From JAJFHI01 sp050633705 (GTDB lineage: Bacteria > Pseudomonadota > Alphaproteobacteria > Rhizobiales > Hyphomicrobiaceae), in the NCBI GenBank assembly GCA_050633705.1, contig JBOEGZ010000001.1:310001-374000 (forward strand): a stretch of DNA of 64,000 bases, given 5' to 3'. The notes under the pieces are model-generated. The model was given only the letters and a program-made list of their open reading frames with translations. It did no database searches and was not told the origin of the DNA. Positions 27,413 through 35,594 of the stretch are shown here, piece by piece. The position numbers were made by a program, and so were the translations under genes. The first letter of the stretch is position 1, and the number at the start of each line of letters is the position of its first letter.

Positions 27413-30121
27413 ATGACCTCTAGCGCCGCACAAACTTTCGTCAATGTCGGAGAGCGAACCAACGTAACGGGTTCGGCCAAATTTAGAAAGTTGATTGAAA
27501 AGGATGATTATGCGGCAGCACTCGATGTTGCGCGCCAACAGGTCGAAAACGGCGCGCAAATTATCGATGTCAATATGGACGAGGGCTTGTTGGATTCAGA
27601 GCGCGCGATGGAAACGTTCTTGAATTTGATCGCGTCGGAACCAGACATCTCGCGCGTTCCCATCATGATCGATAGCTCGAAATGGAGCGTGATTGAAGCG
27701 GGTCTTAAATGTGTGCAAGGCAAAGCGATCGTCAACTCGATCTCGATGAAAGAGGGCGAAGCGCAATTTCTCGAGCAGGCACGCAAGGTGCTCCGCTATG
27801 GTGCCGCCGTTGTCGTTATGGCGTTTGATGAAGAAGGCCAAGCTGACACTATCGATCGTAAAGTCGCAATCTGCCAACGCGCTTATGACTTGCTGACCAA
27901 CAAGATTGGCTTTCCTCCCGAAGACATCATCTTTGATCCAAACATCTTTGCAGTTGCAACCGGGATCGAAGAGCACAACGGTTATGGTGTGGCTTTTATT
28001 GAAGCGACGCGGCAAATTAAAGAGCGCATGCCGCTGGTGCATGTGTCGGGCGGGGTGTCAAACCTGTCGTTCTCGTTTCGCGGTAACGAATTAATGCGCG
28101 AAGCCATGCATTCGGTGTTTCTCTATCATGCCATTAAGGCCGGTATGGATATGGGGATTGTCAATGCCGGCCAGCTCACAGTTTATGACGATATTCCAAA
28201 CGAGCTTCGTGAGTTGGTTGAAGATGTCATTTTGAACCGCCGCGATGACGGCACCGAGCGTCTTTTGGATGCAGCGGAACGTTTCAAAGGTGACGGGGCT
28301 GCAAAGCGCACGACCAAAGATCTGACGTGGCGGGAAGGCGACGTCAACGCCCGGCTGAGCCATTCCCTGGTGCATGGCATTACAGACTTTATCGAACAAG
28401 ATACAGAAGAAGCGCGCGCGCTGGCCGTGCGACCGTTACACGTTATCGAAGGGCCGTTGATGGACGGCATGAATGTTGTTGGTGACTTGTTTGGTGCTGG
28501 TAAAATGTTCCTGCCACAAGTGGTGAAATCGGCACGGGTTATGAAACAGGCGGTTGCCTATCTACAACCCTATCTTGAACAGGAAAAGAAGGAGATGGGG
28601 CTTGAGGAGCAGCCTGCGGCCGGTAAAGTGATCATGGCGACGGTCAAAGGCGACGTGCACGACATTGGCAAAAACATCGTTGGCGTTGTCTTGCAGTGTA
28701 ACAATTATGAAGTCATTGATCTGGGTGTCATGGTTGGCGCGCAGGCCATCCTTGATGCTGCCAAAGAACACAATGCCGACGTGATCGGTTTGTCCGGCCT
28801 CATTACACCGTCACTTGATGAGATGTGCTTTGTGGCCGCTGAAATGGAACGTCAGGATTTCTCAATTCCCTTGTTGATTGGCGGGGCAACGACAAGCCGC
28901 GTGCACACGGCCGTTAAAGTGGCGCCGAATTACGTCAACGGTCAGTCGATTTACGTCACAGATGCCAGCCGGGCTGTCGGTGTCGTATCGAAGCTCTTGT
29001 CTGAAACCGAAAGCGCGCCTTACATCGCGGAAATTAAAGCCGATTACGAAAAAGTTCGCGCCGCTCATCTGGCAAATGAACAAAAGAAACGCCGAATCAC
29101 ATTGCAGAACGCAAGAGGCAATAAATTCGCCGTCGACTGGACACGGACTTGCCCAGTCAAGCCGACCTTTACCGGCACGAAGGTTTTTCAATCTTACGAG
29201 CTTGAAAAGTTAGTGGCGTATATCGACTGGACGCCATTTTTCCAAACGTGGGAACTTTCTGGCCGCTATCCCGGCATCCTTGACGATAAAACGGTTGGCG
29301 TAGAAGCGCGCAAACTCTTCGATGACGCGCGCGTTTTGCTAAAACGCATCGTCGACGAAAAGTGGTTGCAGTTGAGCGCTGTGATCGGGTTTTGGCCTGC
29401 CAATAGCGTTGGTGATGACATCCAGGTTTATGCAGATGAAGATCGCCGCGAACCGCTTGCGACGTTGCACACTCTGCGCCAACAGATCGCGCGAGACCCA
29501 TCGCGCAAACGTGCTCATACGGCCGCGGCTGATTTCATCGCGCCAAAAGAGAGCGGTGTTCGCGATTACATCGGCGCATTTGCGGTCTCAACTGGATTTG
29601 GTGAAGAAGAAGCCATTGAAGAACATATCGCCGCTCATGACGACTACAATCGGATCATGGTCAAGGCGCTTGCCGACCGACTGGCTGAGGCATTTGCCGA
29701 ACACATGCATGAACGCGTACGCAAAGAGTTTTGGGGGTATGCGGCGGATGAAAACTTAAGCAATGACGATTTGATCTTGGAAAAATACCAAGGCATTCGC
29801 CCAGCGCCAGGTTATCCAGCCCAGCCGGATCATACGGAAAAGGCAACCATCTGGTCTCTAATGGACGTCGAAGCCACGACAGGAATTCGTTTGACGGAAA
29901 GCTATGCGATGTTTCCAGGCTCGTCGGTTTCGGGTCTCTATTTCTCTCATTCAGACAGTCATTATTTCGGCGTTGGTAAGGTCGAGCGTGATCAGGTTGG
30001 CGATTATGCAGCGCGAAAGGGATGGACGTTGGCACAGGCAGAACGCTGGTTGGCGCCCGTTCTCAACTACGACACCAAGGCACAACACCACGGCGCCGAT
30101 GAGCCTGAAGTGGTTGCTTAG
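27413..30121 (+). CDS. metH: Methionine synthase, folate-, cobalamin-binding and activation domains (split MetH)
   Basis: This 902-residue protein holds the rest of MetH. The methyl-THF-binding barrel is at about 1-290 (FVNVGERTNVTGSAKFRKLI, ISRVPIMIDSSKWSVIEAGL). The cobalamin-binding region is at about 330-560, with the lower-axial His motif KGDVHDIGKNIVGVVL and GLSGLITPSLDEM. The SAM-binding reactivation domain follows to the end (SAVIGFWPANSVGDDIQVY, GIRPAPGYPAQPDHTEK, AMFPGSSVSGLYFSH). Together with the upstream protein it makes a complete methionine synthase. The 63-bp gap between the two genes is not an open fusion, so this is a true two-gene form rather than a sequencing frameshift. 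It is the last gene of the operon. Confidence 0.96.
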   Translation: MTSSAAQTFVNVGERTNVTGSAKFRKLIEKDDYAAALDVARQQVENGAQIIDVNMDEGLLDSERAMETFLNLIASEPDISRVPIMIDSSKWSVIEAGLKCVQGKAIVNSISMKEGEAQFLEQARKVLRYGAAVVVMAFDEEGQADTIDRKVAICQRAYDLLTNKIGFPPEDIIFDPNIFAVATGIEEHNGYGVAFIEATRQIKERMPLVHVSGGVSNLSFSFRGNELMREAMHSVFLYHAIKAGMDMGIVNAGQLTVYDDIPNELRELVEDVILNRRDDGTERLLDAAERFKGDGAAKRTTKDLTWREGDVNARLSHSLVHGITDFIEQDTEEARALAVRPLHVIEGPLMDGMNVVGDLFGAGKMFLPQVVKSARVMKQAVAYLQPYLEQEKKEMGLEEQPAAGKVIMATVKGDVHDIGKNIVGVVLQCNNYEVIDLGVMVGAQAILDAAKEHNADVIGLSGLITPSLDEMCFVAAEMERQDFSIPLLIGGATTSRVHTAVKVAPNYVNGQSIYVTDASRAVGVVSKLLSETESAPYIAEIKADYEKVRAAHLANEQKKRRITLQNARGNKFAVDWTRTCPVKPTFTGTKVFQSYELEKLVAYIDWTPFFQTWELSGRYPGILDDKTVGVEARKLFDDARVLLKRIVDEKWLQLSAVIGFWPANSVGDDIQVYADEDRREPLATLHTLRQQIARDPSRKRAHTAAADFIAPKESGVRDYIGAFAVSTGFGEEEAIEEHIAAHDDYNRIMVKALADRLAEAFAEHMHERVRKEFWGYAADENLSNDDLILEKYQGIRPAPGYPAQPDHTEKATIWSLMDVEATTGIRLTESYAMFPGSSVSGLYFSHSDSHYFGVGKVERDQVGDYAARKGWTLAQAERWLAPVLNYDTKAQHHGADEPEVVA

Positions 30122-30311
30122 TGCGCAGACGATCAGCGCTAAGATCATGGCAACAAATTTCGTCGCTTCGATTGGCCATTGTTGCCAATTTGTAGGCCGT
30201 CGGGGATTGATTGCATTCAAGGCTTGGCAGAGCGGGCAAGCTCGTTCACTTTGGTGAAAGCTCGCACCTTGGCATTGCTGGCGAGATCGAAAATCTCTTG
30301 GGGGGATGAAA

Positions 30312-30656
30312 ATGCTTGGATATTTGGTTCTTCTAGCACTGCAATTGGCAGGCGCTTGGTTTATCGCGCCGCAGACCGTTCGCTACATTCCATTGTCAGG
30401 TGACCTGAAAACTTTTGTCTATGCCGCTGTATTTGCAGTTCTGGTTTGGATCATTGGTGTTGTTGGGTCGCAGGTCCTCAAAGACGTGCGCATGCCGTCG
30501 TCCTCAACTTTGGCTCTATCCTTGGTTCTTGCCTTGATCGGTGCTGCTTTGGTCGTGTTTTTACCAGGTGTTCGGGCCGCAATCCCGCTTAACATCCCAT
30601 CTCTCGCATTCCCATTGATTGGTGCTGTACTTGGCTACATGTTGCGGCGAGGCTGA
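30312..30656 (+). CDS. Small four-helix membrane protein of unknown function
   Basis: About 114 residues with four hydrophobic segments (about 3-18, 35-57, 68-86 and 95-110) and short loops, ending GYMLRRG. A G-run lies just before two ATGs (30306 and 30312); the second is better spaced. No family is recognised. It follows metH by about 190 bp and may have its own promoter. Confidence 0.7.
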   Translation: MLGYLVLLALQLAGAWFIAPQTVRYIPLSGDLKTFVYAAVFAVLVWIIGVVGSQVLKDVRMPSSSTLALSLVLALIGAALVVFLPGVRAAIPLNIPSLAFPLIGAVLGYMLRRG

Positions 30657-30832
30657 GGACGGGCTGTTTGCGCGCCCACGCATTTCAGACCGTGATGTCA
30701 TCGGCTGACGGCTGAGGACAAGACAGCCTGGCCGCTGTCATTTGGCAGGTTGTTCCCAGTCATCCTCGCGATTGCAGACCTAACGCGTGCTGTTGCAGTT
30801 GTCTTGGGACTGTGAGACTGGCAGGTGGGGGC

Positions 30833-30869
30833 AAATAAAAAGGCGCGGCCCCGGGGGATGGGCCACACC
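30833..30869 (-). terminator. Terminator of the 27-residue membrane protein gene
   Basis: On the minus strand GGTGTGGCCC pairs with GGGCCGCGCC (two G-U pairs) across a C-rich loop, followed by TTTTTATTT. It lies about 120 bp after the small gene's stop, which supports a dedicated short transcript. Confidence 0.75.
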
Positions 30870-30986
30870 TATCTCGATTTCTGAAGCCCTTTTGGGGCGC
30901 TTCCTCAAGTATTGGAGGAACTTTTAGTCTATTCAAAAGCTTTATCTTGAAAGACTGCGTTCTATGTCGAAATAGCGAACGCCATG

Positions 30987-31070
30987 TCAGACCATTCCAA
31001 GCGCAATCGCGGCGAGAAAGCCGAATGATAAAATTGCACCAAGAATGTTTAATCGCATTTGCAGTTCCAT
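30987..31070 (-). CDS. 27-residue single-span membrane protein (small unlisted gene)
   Basis: ATG at 31070 to TGA at 30987 encodes 27 residues starting MELQMRLN, with an uncharged stretch of about 19 residues (ILGAILSFGFLAAIALGMV) to the end. A consensus AGGAGG lies 5 nt before the ATG, the best ribosome-binding site in the region, and a hairpin with a T-run follows downstream. This is below usual gene-calling length and would be missed. I believe similar tiny proteins with an N-terminal amphipathic end and one helix occur in alphaproteobacteria, but that is from memory. It is likely a membrane peptide that modulates a larger complex; function unknown. Confidence 0.75.
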   Translation of the reverse strand: MELQMRLNILGAILSFGFLAAIALGMV

Positions 31071-31967
31071 GGTTGCCTCCTAAGCACCGGTTCTCCCGGT
31101 TTCACCATTGATCGCGTCCACTTTAGAAGTGAGCGATGGGGAGAGAGTAGATGCGCGCGAAGCCGGTTGCCAAGAGAAAAACATGCTGCGATGCAACGCG
31201 TTTTGTGGTGTTGCGCAACACGTTTATGATTAAACCATAATATAGAGCTTTGTGTTGTAAGGATATTATAGTAATTATTTGCGCAATACCGAGTATATTG
31301 GGTTCAATTTGTCGCGATTATAAGCGTAATATTTGTTGTCGCTAGTATACCGACATTTCGTTTTTGAATATTCCGTATTCCATACAATTGACCAAGGTAT
31401 GCACAATAATTCCATAAGCTAAGTTTTCTGGTGCGGTGCCGTTGATTGTTGGGCAGCTTCTTGTTGATAACTTTTACAGAACCGTAAGCCGTTGCAATTG
31501 GGCAAACCGAATTTCTGGCCGCAAGTGACGACAAGAAAATGAGATATGGGCTGGGGTGATTAATGGTCTTGCCAGGACGATGTTGGCCAACGCAAAGACG
31601 CAAATAGATGCATCGGTGAAGCCTAGCACGATCTGGGTCTTGCCACGCTGAATAAGCGAAACGAACTGTCATCAGGTCGCTTGACGGTGTGACACAATCT
31701 TGCAACCCGAGGATTGGCTGGCAACATCCGAGACAGGATCGTTCTGGAGGTCCTTAAATCTGGTGGCGTTAGACCTATTGTGGCCTTTCTCATAAGCTGA
31801 TGGCATTGTCTAATATGCTCAATGTGCTCGCATTTGTTTTGACATTCTTGCCAAGCAATTCGCGTGCACAGCGAGATGAAAACGCGTAAGCAAGTCATGA
31901 TTACGCTTGTGGTCATTGACCTAGAATTGGCGCACGACAAGCGACACAAGAACGAAGGAGTATGAAA
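31071..31967. other. Intergenic region upstream of cysE and of the 27-residue gene
   Basis: Nearly 900 bases with no supported protein gene. The part at 31220-31400 is AT-rich. A perfect palindrome lies at 31208-31221. Open frames on the minus strand (31304-31705 and 31623-31949) have atypical composition and no ribosome-binding sites. The region probably holds the promoters of the two flanking genes; an undetected small RNA is possible. Confidence 0.55.
31208..31221. promoter_or_regulatory. Perfect 14-bp palindrome GTGTTGCGCAACAC, possible operator
   Basis: The palindrome has no spacer and lies 138 bp upstream of the 27-residue gene's start codon and about 750 bp before cysE. Its symmetric TTGCGCAA core is the kind bound by dimeric regulators. 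No regulator is identified. Confidence 0.4.
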
Positions 31968-32801
31968 ATGGCCGTATCACAAAACTCCGCTCAGGCAGAT
32001 GCCGTTCAGGCATGTGATCCAGTATGGACACAAATGCGCAGTGAAGCTGATGGCGCGGTTAAAGCTGAACCCGCGTTAGGTGGTTTCATCTTTGGCAACA
32101 TACTCGGCCACGAAAAACTCGAAATCGCTGTTGCTCACCGTGTGGCGCAACGGCTTGGTTCTTCTGATGTTGATAGTCGTGTCATCGTTGATACTTTTCA
32201 AAAAGTGCTTGAGACGGCGCCACGGTTGGCCATTGCATTTCGTGCAGACCTTTCTGCTGTGTATGATCGTGATCCTGCCTGCGCGCGGTACATGGAGCCA
32301 ATGCTCTACTTCAAAGGTTTTCACGCACTCGTCGCTTACCGCTTTGCGCATCTCCTCCACGACGTGGGCCGAAAGGATCTAGCGTTTTATTTGCAAAGTC
32401 AGTCGTCCCGCGTGTTTAATGTTGATATCCACCCTGGTGCCAGAATTGGCATCGGTATCATGCTCGACCACGCAACCGGCTTTGTCGTTGGTGAGACGGC
32501 TGTCGTTGGAGATAATTGCTCGTTCCTTCACGGTGTGACGCTCGGTGGTAGCGGCAAGGAAACAGGCGACCGCCATCCAAAAATTGCCGACAATGTTTTG
32601 ATCGGTGCCGGTGCCAAGGTCTTAGGAAACATCACAATTGGCGAATGCTCGCGTGTGGCGGCTGGTAGTGTGGTCTTGAAGGATGTGCCCCGAAATGTGA
32701 CCGTTGCCGGCGTACCAGCTAAGGTGGTCGGACCGGCTGGCTGTCCTGAGCCATCACGCACGATGGATCAGAGATTTGAATCTGGCGACTGGACCATCTA
32801 A
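31968..32801 (+). CDS. cysE: Serine O-acetyltransferase CysE
   Basis: CysE (277 residues) makes O-acetylserine for cysteine synthesis. The N-terminal helical domain (about 20-150) has DPVWTQMRSEADGAVK and AFRADLSAVYDRDPAC. The C-terminal left-handed beta-helix shows hexapeptide repeats: IHPGARIGIGIMLDHATG (with the catalytic Asp-His), VVGETAVVGDNCSFLHGVTL, RHPKIADNVLIGAGAKVLG. AGGAG (31956-31960) is 7 nt before the ATG at 31968 but only 1 nt before the ATG at 31962, which decides the start. DUF3126 and gamma-carbonic anhydrase genes follow in the same direction. Confidence 0.95.
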   Translation: MAVSQNSAQADAVQACDPVWTQMRSEADGAVKAEPALGGFIFGNILGHEKLEIAVAHRVAQRLGSSDVDSRVIVDTFQKVLETAPRLAIAFRADLSAVYDRDPACARYMEPMLYFKGFHALVAYRFAHLLHDVGRKDLAFYLQSQSSRVFNVDIHPGARIGIGIMLDHATGFVVGETAVVGDNCSFLHGVTLGGSGKETGDRHPKIADNVLIGAGAKVLGNITIGECSRVAAGSVVLKDVPRNVTVAGVPAKVVGPAGCPEPSRTMDQRFESGDWTI

Positions 32802-32921
32802 TAACACTGCGTGAATGCGGTCAGACGTGACATTACGATACATAATCATAATGATGTCATCGGACTTACCGGAAAAGTGACGGACACCCGTCGAGAGCGA
32901 CAACGATAATGGAGAGCCTCT

Positions 32922-33143
32922 GTGACCAAAGATGAGATTAAGCTTGTCGAGGCTTATTTGAGCAAAAAATTCAACGGCACGCCGATTGAACTGCGTCCGC
33001 AGGCGAAAAAATCGGATATGGCTGAAGTTTTCATCAACGATGAATTCATCGCGACGCTCTATCGCGAAGATGAGGATGGAGAGGTTTCTTATCAATTCCA
33101 AATGGCCATTTTGGACTTTGATCTGACAGATGTCGGCGCCTAA
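32922..33143 (+). CDS. DUF3126 family protein
   Basis: This 73-residue acidic protein (MTKDEIKLVEAYLSKKFN ... YREDEDGEVSYQFQMAILDF) matches the small DUF3126 family that commonly follows cysE in alphaproteobacteria. It starts with GTG preceded by GGAG. It has no signal peptide or membrane segment. Function is unknown; the constant link with cysE suggests a connection to sulfur or cysteine metabolism. Confidence 0.88.
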   Translation: MTKDEIKLVEAYLSKKFNGTPIELRPQAKKSDMAEVFINDEFIATLYREDEDGEVSYQFQMAILDFDLTDVGA

Positions 33144-33182
33144 CAGTCAAAGATATTGCGACTTAAGGAAGTCAATAATTAT

Positions 33183-33716
33183 ATGCCGTTGTATACACTG
33201 GACGAGAATAAAACCGTTGTAACGCCTGCGGAAGGGTCATATTGGGTCGCACCAAATGCCGCTGTCATTGGACTTGTTGAACTGGCTGAAGATGCAAGCG
33301 TTTGGTTTGGCGCAACAATACGTGGTGATACCGAGCTGATCTCTATTGGCCCTCGATCAAACATTCAAGACAACTGTGTTTTACACACAGACCCGACATT
33401 CCCATTGACGGTTGAAGCCGAGTGCACTGTTGGTCATAGCGCCATCCTTCATGGCTGCCATATTGGCGCGCGTTGCCTGATTGGAATGGGAGCGACAGTT
33501 CTTAATGGAGCCAAAATAGGTGAAGAGAGTCTGATTGGCGCAAACGCACTTATTCCTGAAGGCAAAGAGATTGCACCGCGTTCTATGGTTTTGGGATCGC
33601 CAGGACGCATTGTACGCACGTTGTCAGATGCAGACGTGGCGGCGTTTGCTGCGAGTTCTGCGCAATATGTTGCGCGTTGGAAGAGATTTCACAAAACACT
33701 CAAAGTCTCAAAATAA
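33183..33716 (+). CDS. Gamma-class carbonic anhydrase family protein
   Basis: This 177-residue left-handed beta-helix protein shows hexapeptide repeats and the family segments YWVAPNAAVIG, VWFGATIRGDTELISIGPRS, NIQDNCVLHTDP, VGHSAILHGCHIG, GMGATVLNGAKIG and GSPGRIVRTLSD. Zinc-ligand histidines are present in LHTD, VGHSA and LHGCH. Many members (YrdA/PaaY type) are active or thioesterase-like, so the reaction is not certain. AAGGAAG precedes the ATG. It completes the cysE-DUF3126 run. Confidence 0.9.
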   Translation: MPLYTLDENKTVVTPAEGSYWVAPNAAVIGLVELAEDASVWFGATIRGDTELISIGPRSNIQDNCVLHTDPTFPLTVEAECTVGHSAILHGCHIGARCLIGMGATVLNGAKIGEESLIGANALIPEGKEIAPRSMVLGSPGRIVRTLSDADVAAFAASSAQYVARWKRFHKTLKVSK

Positions 33717-33820
33717 TCGCTCTACGATTACGATTGCTTGCTACTTTTTCCTTTAGCACTGTCCGCTTTCCACTAGTTCTCAAAGAGAGGGTCCTACAAA
33801 GATTGGGCCGGAAAAAGAGA

Positions 33821-33852
33821 GAGCCGGACACAGGGGGGGATGTGTCCGGCTC
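33821..33852 (-). terminator. G-rich perfect hairpin, likely terminator of the LapG-like gene
   Basis: GAGCCGGACACA and TGTGTCCGGCTC form a perfect 12-bp stem around GGGGGGGA. On the minus strand the hairpin is followed by TCTCTTTTT, so it probably ends the minus-strand peptidase gene, about 120 bp beyond its stop. Confidence 0.65.
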
Positions 33853-33973
33853 ATCAGAAGGCCTACATGCACGGGGGGCAGGGGGGTCGGGACATGCAGA
33901 CCTAAAGAGAATTTCATTGTGTTGGGGCGATGAACCCCGGTTTGCGGCGGCGTTGTTTCGACGTTTGTACTTT

Positions 33974-34642
33974 TTACCAGGCCTTAAATTTGTCGGTGGA
34001 CGATCCAGAAACCTGCATGTCTCCACGTGTGTTGATGCCAGCATCGAGTGCGACCCAGACGATTGGATTGAGATACGACTGGCGCATCAAGTATCTGTAG
34101 GGCGTTTGTGTCCAAATGCGCACGCCATCAAGTTTGTTGTCGAGAATGTAGTCGCCTTGCGCGGTGCGGATTGTCAGCACGGCATGTCCATCACCAACTT
34201 CGTCACGAACAACCGTTAGCAACAGTGCGCTTTCTGGCCAACCACGTTGGATCAACAGCTTACGTTTCAGAAGCGCATAATCTTCGCAATCGCCTTTGCG
34301 CGTTGGCACGGTCCAGTGCTCAGTGACACCGTAAATTTCCATGTCCGTTACCGGTTCGATGCTGTCGTTGACCAGTTTATTGATTTCAGCGAGTTCGCTC
34401 AGACGCTCCTTCGTAACGTGGATCCGGCGCATCATAGATGTATTGTTTCTGCAATCTGTTGGATTTGACGAACAGAACTGAACGAAACCATATGGCGGGT
34501 TGGCTGGACCATAAATGCGCATGTAGGACGACACACGTTTCGTTGACGGTTTGTAACCGCCTTGGCTTTGTTCCGCCGAAACACCACCAGACAGAGCAAA
34601 CGTTGCTAAGCCCAAGGTCAGAAATTTGATGAAAATTTTCAT
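33974..34642 (-). CDS. Transglutaminase-like periplasmic cysteine protease (LapG/BTLCP family)
   Basis: This 222-residue exported protein has a signal peptide (about 1-24, ALSGGVSA). The catalytic triad fits the family: Cys in TRKGDCEDYALLKRKLL (about 128), His in GDGHAVLTIRT (about 160) and Asp in DYILDNKLDG (about 175). LapG of this family cleaves surface adhesins under control of the c-di-GMP receptor LapD. No lapD is in the window, but a PilZ (c-di-GMP-binding type) gene lies immediately upstream on the same strand. GGGGTGG precedes the ATG. Two Cys in FVQFCSSNPTDC suggest a disulfide. Confidence 0.88.
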   Translation of the reverse strand: MKIFIKFLTLGLATFALSGGVSAEQSQGGYKPSTKRVSSYMRIYGPANPPYGFVQFCSSNPTDCRNNTSMMRRIHVTKERLSELAEINKLVNDSIEPVTDMEIYGVTEHWTVPTRKGDCEDYALLKRKLLIQRGWPESALLLTVVRDEVGDGHAVLTIRTAQGDYILDNKLDGVRIWTQTPYRYLMRQSYLNPIVWVALDAGINTRGDMQVSGSSTDKFKAW

Positions 34643-34788
34643 ACGCCACCCCATTTGATAGGCTGACGTTAGCGAACAAAGATCGCGATACATTGAAATT
34701 GGCCGCGCAGAATTATGACAATTTTTATCAAAATTTTTCTCGGTTCTGCACTTGGCTGCGTGGCAGAGATGTCGCCATAGGGGGGGCA

Positions 34789-35421
34789 TCATGAGAAATG
34801 CCGCGTCAGCATTTTGCTGGCATCAACGTCTATAAACTCAATCCCAAACCCTGTTTCGTGGTGTCGCATTACTTGGCCTCGGTATTTGCCAAGGGAGACC
34901 AAACTGCCAATTTGCGGGCGTAAATCCGAGACGATTGAGGCTCCCGACAACGAAACGTCGATCACCTTGGCATCGACCAATTCCTTGTCGTCAACTGTGA
35001 TGATGATGTTCATCTCGTCAGATGAAACACGCTCAAAACGGCGTCCATTAAGGGCATCGAGTTCGTGACGATTGATTAACCAAGTTAAACGAGAGGCAAG
35101 GCGTTGTCGTTTTGGCAGCGAGGCATCGATGCTCAATGTGAAGCCACCTTCGAACCGACGACGGACCTGGCCCTCAATGCTACCAAGTGCATCGAAATAG
35201 GCGACGACGGCTTCATTGTCGTCGACGTCGGCTGATGTCATGATTGATGCGCCGGAGATAGAAATTATTGAGAGCTTGCAAGGAAATTCGGATTTGTCGG
35301 CACGCATGAACCGACCAAGGAGTGTTAATGCAACCCGACAATGGCGTCTTCGATCCGGAAGGATACGAGCGGGGGCATATGGACTGGAACTGCGTTTTAA
35401 AGCCTGACTTGCAACCGACAT
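34789..35421 (-). CDS. Protein with two PilZ-type domains
   Basis: This 210-residue protein has tandem PilZ modules. The second (about 120-210) is canonical: RRFERV (RxxxR) and DVSLSGAS (DxSxxG), as needed for c-di-GMP binding. The first (about 20-110) has RRRHCRV but SIISISGAS, where the Asp of the second motif is Ile, so it may not bind nucleotide. No signal or membrane segment is seen. The ATG at 35421 has GAGG upstream. It lies directly before the LapG-like gene, and the PAS_5 gene is upstream of it on the same strand. Confidence 0.85.
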   Translation of the reverse strand: MSVASQALKRSSSPYAPARILPDRRRHCRVALTLLGRFMRADKSEFPCKLSIISISGASIMTSADVDDNEAVVAYFDALGSIEGQVRRRFEGGFTLSIDASLPKRQRLASRLTWLINRHELDALNGRRFERVSSDEMNIIITVDDKELVDAKVIDVSLSGASIVSDLRPQIGSLVSLGKYRGQVMRHHETGFGIEFIDVDASKMLTRHFS

Positions 35422-35594
35422 AAGAAGCGCCCTCAACGACACAAAAACCGGTGATGTGTGGGCACGTAGTGGTGTGCACAACACAACATTCAAAAAGTGA
35501 TTGCGACTGAGTGTGAGGGGCGGCCATTAATGAACCGCTAACGCGTGTTTCAAATTTGATCGGTGTTGCAACAGAGCGCCTGTGGGCATTCAGG

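Noticed and set aside
31304..31705. Minus-strand open frame of 133 codons upstream of cysE
   Set aside because: Its residues are rich in Arg/His/Cys without domain pattern, no ribosome-binding site was seen, and it overlaps another frame of the same kind.
31623..31949. Second minus-strand open frame in the cysE upstream gap
   Set aside because: Atypical composition and no ribosome-binding site; it overlaps the first open frame and lies in the likely cysE promoter region.
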